Positions 6,508-9,870 of a DNA stretch of 9,870 nt are shown one piece after another; position 1 is the first letter of the stretch, and every line of letters begins with the position of its first letter. Source of the stretch: Candidatus Thorarchaeota archaeon MP11T_1. Lineage in GTDB: Archaea; Asgardarchaeota; Thorarchaeia; Thorarchaeales; Thorarchaeaceae. A program made the translations under genes and the position numbers. The notes under the pieces were generated by a model that worked only from the letters and a program-made list of their open reading frames with translations, searched no databases and had not been told where the DNA came from. The DNA lies in assembly GCA_002825515.1 (NCBI GenBank), contig PJET01000024.1, forward strand, positions 1-9,870, written 5' to 3'.

Positions 6508-7202
6508 TTCACATTGTCTACCGTGAAGTCAGCATTGGTATTGATCAGACATGACATCTTCAGCATTTCAACGATCTCGTCTACTCCGTAGCGATCTATC
6601 TGGTCTTGTAGTAGATACTCACCCTTAGTTTTTGAGATGATACTGTTCTGTAGATTGTTTTTGTCCCCTGCTCTAAGCCTTGGTATCAGTGTATGTCTTA
6701 CTGGTGGCAAGCCAATTACCTGAGTGTAATAATCGTATAGTGATGTTTCCGTGGCAAGGTCTTCTCCTCTGATAAGCCAGTTCACGTGGCTCTCAAAGTC
6801 CCATAATACTTTCTCGAAAGTTAGCATTGGGGTACACGGATACATTGCAAGGTCACGATCTGGTATCCACTCGACATTGAGTTCATGAAACCATTTCGCT
6901 TTTGGAATGAACTGGAGGAACGGTTCACCATTTATGATCTCGTCAATATCAGGAAGCAATGACTGTCTTTGCCAGTTAGATACATCCATGAACTTCCCCA
7001 GCTGAACACGGTACTCTGATACCAGCTGACTCACTACCTGTAATCCAAGTTTGTTGTTCCAATATGGTTGGGTGTCGTCTATCCTGACAAAAAACTCTCC
7101 ACCCGATTTCTTTGCTTCAGTATAGTTGACTAAAGCATTGTAAAGATGACCGATGTGTAACGGTCCAGTAGGGGTAGGATTGAAGCGTGTGTTGTATTTC
7201 AT
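6474..7202 (-). CDS. Class I Glu/Gln-type tRNA synthetase-like catalytic core
   Basis: At 242 residues this is about half the length of glutamyl-tRNA synthetase (near 470). Visible motifs are [14 protein letters not shown] (HIGH at 16-19), RIDDTQP (40-46), WLIRGEDL (142-149), RHTLIPRL (169-176) and a KMSKS-like SIISKTKG (187-194). It stops soon after, so the anticodon-binding domain is missing, as in GluQ-RS. The GluQ-RS zinc cysteine cluster is not seen, so it is not a plain member of that family. RIDDTQP resembles the RFDDTNP of GlnRS and archaeal GluRS more than bacterial RIEDTD. It would be expected to activate an amino acid with ATP; the acceptor is unknown. It abuts the upstream nuclease-like gene and overlaps the permease. 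It is not obviously a pseudogene. Confidence 0.82.
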   Translation of the reverse strand: MKYNTRFNPTPTGPLHIGHLYNALVNYTEAKKSGGEFFVRIDDTQPYWNNKLGLQVVSQLVSEYRVQLGKFMDVSNWQRQSLLPDIDEIINGEPFLQFIPKAKWFHELNVEWIPDRDLAMYPCTPMLTFEKVLWDFESHVNWLIRGEDLATETSLYDYYTQVIGLPPVRHTLIPRLRAGDKNNLQNSIISKTKGEYLLQDQIDRYGVDEIVEMLKMSCLINTNADFTVDNVKCNPIITGFTT

Positions 7203-7808
7203 CTAAGCCTCGCTATTATACTCATAAGAATACCTGCATACTTTTCTATTAACAATTCTGTAAGTAATATCACTGTATCTTGCTTTATACAAACCTCCGT
7301 ATTTGTTTATTCTGTGAAATAAGATGTCCATATCCCTCAATTCCTCTGCTGGTTTGTAGTGATTTAGAGGACCATTCTCGACAAATCTTCTTGTTGGACA
7401 TGTGAGCATGACACAATCAAACTCCCATCCAAGAAACTCACATGGTATCTCTTCATAGAATTGAGCAAGCACAAGGATAGCTGCATGTTCTACACCTACT
7501 GGTCTGAGCATATTCTTTGCTTTCCTATACGTCTTTACGTCAATAAAACCTATCTTTGGACATATAAAATCGACCTTTCCGTCTCCGCCTAATCGACGTG
7601 ACAGGTCTATTGGAAGACCAGTCTTTCTATGAAAGTCCCATTCTCCAACTATGCCAGTATATTCTCTATCTATGTGTTCCTCTGGAGTTTCTTCAATAAC
7701 AAAACTTTTCTCGTGGTTCAGGTGTATTCGCCTACGCTCTTTTGCAAGCTCTATCATTAGAGATAGTACTGCTTTCCTATCGATTACTTTCTGTTCGCTA
7801 AACTCCAT
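7203..7808 (-). CDS. PD-(D/E)XK nuclease-like protein
   Basis: This 201-residue protein has a restriction-endonuclease-fold signature. A GEWDF helix end supplies Glu56, GGDGKVDF gives Asp76/Asp80, and the following strand reads FIDVKT (Asp90-x-Lys92). This spacing is characteristic of PD-(D/E)XK nucleases and resolvases. A basic N-terminal helix (LAKERRRIH) precedes it and a Tyr/Arg-rich C-terminus follows. It may cut or process DNA, but small phage proteins with this fold also work in recombination, packaging or host-DNA degradation. The start overlaps the 3' end of the HTH gene by 25 bases, the ribosome site is only AGAGAG, and the stop directly abuts the synthetase-like start, so translation is likely coupled. 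No modification partner is nearby, so a restriction-modification role is unsupported. Confidence 0.75.
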   Translation of the reverse strand: MEFSEQKVIDRKAVLSLMIELAKERRRIHLNHEKSFVIEETPEEHIDREYTGIVGEWDFHRKTGLPIDLSRRLGGDGKVDFICPKIGFIDVKTYRKAKNMLRPVGVEHAAILVLAQFYEEIPCEFLGWEFDCVMLTCPTRRFVENGPLNHYKPAEELRDMDILFHRINKYGGLYKARYSDITYRIVNRKVCRYSYEYNSEA

Positions 7809-8077
7809 AACAATTCTCTCTTTGTTCTATCGCTGATTGGTTTATATCTTCTCTGGCATTTCTGTGGTAAGTGCTTCCCATGACACCACTTACATGCTAT
7901 TCCTAGTGCTACTCTATTCTCTACATCTCTTGGTACTCTATCATAGAAAATAAAGTTATACAATATCCCTTTCGGGACACCAAAAACATCAGCTGTATCC
8001 TTCCAACTGCAAAGCTGATTGTATATGAAAACAGCCGAAAATTGAGCATCCCGTATCAAATGACCTGTAGTTCCCAT
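7784..8077 (-). CDS. Small HTH-like protein with Cys/His cluster
   Basis: In this 97-residue protein, residues 24-44 (from SWKDTADVFGVPKG) fit a helix-turn-helix: an Ala-x3-Gly-Val turn and a second helix at LYNFIF. RVPRDVENRVALGI follows, a tail seen in many small phage DNA-binding proteins with a VPR...R.ALG pattern. Cys62, Cys65 and Cys74 with His66 and His69 could bind zinc, but this is unproven. AAGGTGG, 3 bases before the ATG, is the ribosome site. Being first in the tightly packed accessory run, it may regulate it; the dyad just upstream is a candidate operator. An unrelated small phage protein is possible. Confidence 0.6.
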   Translation of the reverse strand: MGTTGHLIRDAQFSAVFIYNQLCSWKDTADVFGVPKGILYNFIFYDRVPRDVENRVALGIACKWCHGKHLPQKCQRRYKPISDRTKRELLWSLANRK

Positions 8078-8088
8078 AAGCCACCTTA

Positions 8089-8115
8089 GCGTCCGTCATA
8101 TTAGCGTGACGACGC
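8089..8115. promoter_or_regulatory. Imperfect dyad before the HTH gene, candidate operator
   Basis: GCGTCCGTCA (8089-8098) pairs with TGACGACGC (8107-8115), leaving one unpaired base and an 8-base spacer. The same stretch holds a direct repeat TTAGCGT at 8086-8092 and 8101-8107, offset by 15 bases. It lies in the 53-base gap between the glycosyltransferase stop and the HTH start, the widest gap in the minus-strand block. There is no T tract in the minus direction, so an operator or 5' mRNA structure is more likely than a terminator. A TAATAT inside it could be a -10 box, but no convincing -35 is present. Confidence 0.4.
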
Positions 8116-8130
8116 CTTTCTATGTGTTGT

Positions 8131-9252
8131 TTATGACTGGATTTCATGTTCATTTTTGTATTCTTCATTGAAATTGTCTATTATGCTCTGGTAGCTCTCA
8201 ATAACCTTGTCTAAGTTCTTTCTAATATCAAGATGTTTGATTATATATTCTTTCCCTTCTTCAGCTCTTTCTTTGTATTTACCGTAGTTCTGGACTACTT
8301 CAGTAAGACCATCGTGCCACTCCCTGTAGGTATTCTCTACGGTTATCCCATACTTCTCAAGACCACCATAGATAGGATAGTTAGTACCTACCCACGGTAT
8401 TCCCATGAGCAGGTACTCAACTGCCTTTATCCATGATCTGCGCCTGTCATACTGCTGTGCCAGGACAACAAGACCAATATCGAATTGCTTCAGTATGGTG
8501 TGCCACTTGTCATGAGTGACGTAAGGAGTGAAGTCGGCATGTTTCTTCAGGTTGACTAGATCGTAGACTCTTTTATCACCAACGATCAGTACTCTTACAT
8601 CATCATTCTCCTTAGCTACAGTCCTTAGCGCAGGAATTATGTTGCTCTTTTTCCAGCTTTCAAGATGAGACTGGCTACCTCCCCATCCAATATAGAATGT
8701 GTCACTTTGAATGTGTTCCTCAAAATGGTACATCTTTATGTCTGGATAGTTGGGAACGTGATAGACCTTATCAGTCCATTCCAGCCAATCATTAGCAAGG
8801 ATATAGCTTGGTGTCGTAAGTCCATCACATGCTTTCACAGACTGTATGAGTTGTTCATACGGCTTTTCTTTTACTATGACTGGTCTGCCACTCTTTGTGA
8901 ACGACTTCCCCTCAATCCACCAGGAGTATGCGTTCACGAGTCTTGGCATCAAATGGTAGGCATCATCGACATCTATGGCTACAGGCTTGCCTCTTATTCT
9001 CCACTCAAGCATCTTCATCATAGCAGAGCCAAAGACGTTTCTTTGGAGTATTATCAGGTCAGCCCATACACAGTCTTCGTCAGCTTTCCCATCTGCCCAA
9101 TCACCAATGTAGACCATCCTCGCCTTATGGTTGCTGCTGTCATTGAACGCTCTCTCAAAGATAGCGCATCGCCATTCGGCACAGTTCCACTCAACTTGTT
9201 CAGGTGGGAATTTCCATGCTGGTTTATCGCTGTATACGTATAGTATCTTCAT
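8131..9252 (-). CDS. GT-B glycosyltransferase-like protein (GT4-type)
   Basis: This 373-residue protein has two Rossmann-like halves. The first starts MKILYVYSDKP, continues with an EWRC helix (26-29) and ADLIILQR (64-71), and contains IDVDDAYH (93-100). A linker with VYHVPNYPD (163-171) leads to the second half: IGWGGSQSHLES (188-199) as the nucleotide/phosphate loop, VRVLIVGDK (219-227) and the donor-site region SWIKAVEYLLMGIPWVGT (273-290), where Glu279 matches the GT4 Glu position. It should transfer a sugar from a nucleotide-sugar donor; the acceptor is unknown. In phages such enzymes modify virion, DNA or host-envelope glycans. GAGGA precedes the ATG, which overlaps the upstream stop as ATGA. 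Confidence 0.82.
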   Translation of the reverse strand: MKILYVYSDKPAWKFPPEQVEWNCAEWRCAIFERAFNDSSNHKARMVYIGDWADGKADEDCVWADLIILQRNVFGSAMMKMLEWRIRGKPVAIDVDDAYHLMPRLVNAYSWWIEGKSFTKSGRPVIVKEKPYEQLIQSVKACDGLTTPSYILANDWLEWTDKVYHVPNYPDIKMYHFEEHIQSDTFYIGWGGSQSHLESWKKSNIIPALRTVAKENDDVRVLIVGDKRVYDLVNLKKHADFTPYVTHDKWHTILKQFDIGLVVLAQQYDRRRSWIKAVEYLLMGIPWVGTNYPIYGGLEKYGITVENTYREWHDGLTEVVQNYGKYKERAEEGKEYIIKHLDIRKNLDKVIESYQSIIDNFNEEYKNEHEIQS

Positions 9253-9536
9253 TCCTCTTCTTCTCCCGCGGAGGAGAGTGGATCATTAACATCGAGACCA
9301 GTTATCTCTTTCATTTTTTCCCAATACTCATCTTCTAGCTTTGCCGTGAAGTCATCAGCAAGCAGCTCTGCGGTTGGTACTTCGTGTTTCTTTCCCATGA
9401 TAATCAGAATCTCACCAGTAGTATGTACTTCTATCTGAATAAGATAGTAGTCTTTAGCATAGAAGTTGAGAAATTCTTCTACGGTCTTTGTGCCTTTGAG
9501 TACTCTTACTAGATAGTCCTTCTTTTCGTTTTCCAT
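9249..9536 (-). CDS. Small acidic hypothetical protein
   Basis: This 95-residue protein is not one I recognise. It has a charged N-terminus, a helix (TVEEFLNFYAKDYY, about 18-31) and two likely strands (LIQIEVHTT, EILIIMGKKH), and ends in a Glu-rich tail (GEEEE). It has no membrane segment and no catalytic motif. AAGGAG lies 7 bases before the ATG and overlaps the previous stop. The stop codon overlaps the glycosyltransferase start as ATGA, so the two are translationally coupled and may work together. Size and composition suit a phage accessory protein or small binding partner. Confidence 0.65.
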   Translation of the reverse strand: MENEKKDYLVRVLKGTKTVEEFLNFYAKDYYLIQIEVHTTGEILIIMGKKHEVPTAELLADDFTAKLEDEYWEKMKEITGLDVNDPLSSAGEEEE

Positions 9537-9548
9537 TTCATGTCTCCT

Positions 9549-9870
9549 TTAGAACATTGATTGTTGAATTGCTTCAGGCTCTTTCCCTTCTACAAACCCC
9601 ATCTTCTTAGCAAGCTTGATGAAATCATCCATATAGAAATTACCATAAAGGTCATGGTGCTTTCTAAGTAGCCATTCGATAAACCAGTCCCACCGCTCCT
9701 CGAACTGACAGCCAATGATAGACTCCTCTTTGAAGTACTCGCACTCATTCTCTGATCCTTCAAAGTAAATCTCGAACTCATCAGGATACATGGACTTATA
9801 GAGCGAGAGCATACGATCCCACTTCGGTTGGCAGTAGTTAGCTACTACAATAAGCTCGTCTTCTCGATGC
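9549..9870 (-). CDS. Hypothetical protein, N-terminus outside window (5' partial)
   Basis: The frame stays open to the right edge, so the Met at 9812 is not necessarily the start. About 106 residues are visible, including the upstream stretch DELIVVANYCQPKWDRM. It has a beta-strand-like VVAN opening, an acidic EFEIYFEGSE strand, Cys residues near the ECEYF and IGCQ segments, and a Trp-rich region (ERWDWFIEWLLRKHHD) followed by a helix-rich C-terminus ending QQSMF. The IVVANYC opening resembles the first strand of nucleotide-sugar-handling enzymes, which would suit the nearby glycosyltransferase, but this is weak and I do not recognise a family. Confidence 0.6.
   Translation of the reverse strand, partial: HREDELIVVANYCQPKWDRMLSLYKSMYPDEFEIYFEGSENECEYFKEESIIGCQFEERWDWFIEWLLRKHHDLYGNFYMDDFIKLAKKMGFVEGKEPEAIQQSMF

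Noticed and set aside
8078..8130. Sigma-70 promoter for the accessory operon
   Set aside because: TAATAT could be a -10 box, but no -35-like hexamer lies about 17 bases upstream of it.
8665..9243. 192-residue plus-strand open frame opposite the glycosyltransferase
   Set aside because: It mirrors a gene with clear GT-B motifs, is Cys/Ile-rich without domain sense, and has no ribosome site.
9260..9290. Inverted repeat around CCGCGG
   Set aside because: Only about 4-5 bp pair and it encodes the acidic C-terminus of a small protein, so it is likely coding bias.

Overview
This window reads as part of a bacteriophage or prophage genome, or metagenome-derived phage sequence, from a bacterial host. 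The left third (+ strand, 2-3419) is a late-gene block: the C-terminal end of a virion-type protein, two small membrane proteins (the second with a coiled coil), a holin-like protein, a TIM-barrel-like putative endolysin and a calcineurin-like metallophosphoesterase. The right two thirds (- strand, 9870-3424) is a dense accessory block converging on it, with only 4 bases between the two facing stop codons. The Chloroflexota (Anaerolineae-like) host is an inference. It rests on the style of the sugar-binding lipoprotein, whose lipobox is followed by a Pro/Glu tether and a CPEC motif, and on my general impression of the holin-like gene.

In the order they would be transcribed, the minus-strand genes are: a partial hypothetical, a small acidic hypothetical, a GT-B glycosyltransferase-like protein, a small HTH-like protein with a Cys/His cluster, a PD-(D/E)XK nuclease-like protein, a 242-residue class I aminoacyl-tRNA synthetase-like catalytic core of the Glu/Gln type, an RbsC-type sugar permease, an RbsB-type sugar-binding lipoprotein and a GH42-like TIM-barrel protein. 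From the HTH gene to the TIM-barrel gene (8077-3424) the reading frames overlap, abut or lie within 11 bases of each other, so one polycistronic message is likely.

The left block supports phage assembly and lysis: the holin-like and endolysin-like genes are one base apart, in the usual order. The right block looks like auxiliary metabolic or lysogenic-conversion cargo. A binding protein and a membrane permease of a ribose/xylose-class importer are present without their ATPase, beside a putative glycosidase and a cell-surface-type glycosyltransferase. The importer may borrow a host ATPase, use one encoded outside the window, or serve a non-transport purpose. The truncated tRNA-synthetase-like protein next to a nuclease fold is the least explained part.

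Non-coding sequence is scarce; no gap exceeds 75 bases. I found a 12-bp hairpin between the endolysin and phosphoesterase genes (G-U pairs only in the + strand RNA), a 14-base perfect palindrome after the first gene, an imperfect dyad in front of the HTH gene, and a 9-bp hairpin inside the last codons of the TIM-barrel gene at the convergent junction. No tRNA, rRNA, CRISPR array, insertion sequence, integrase or attachment site was seen.
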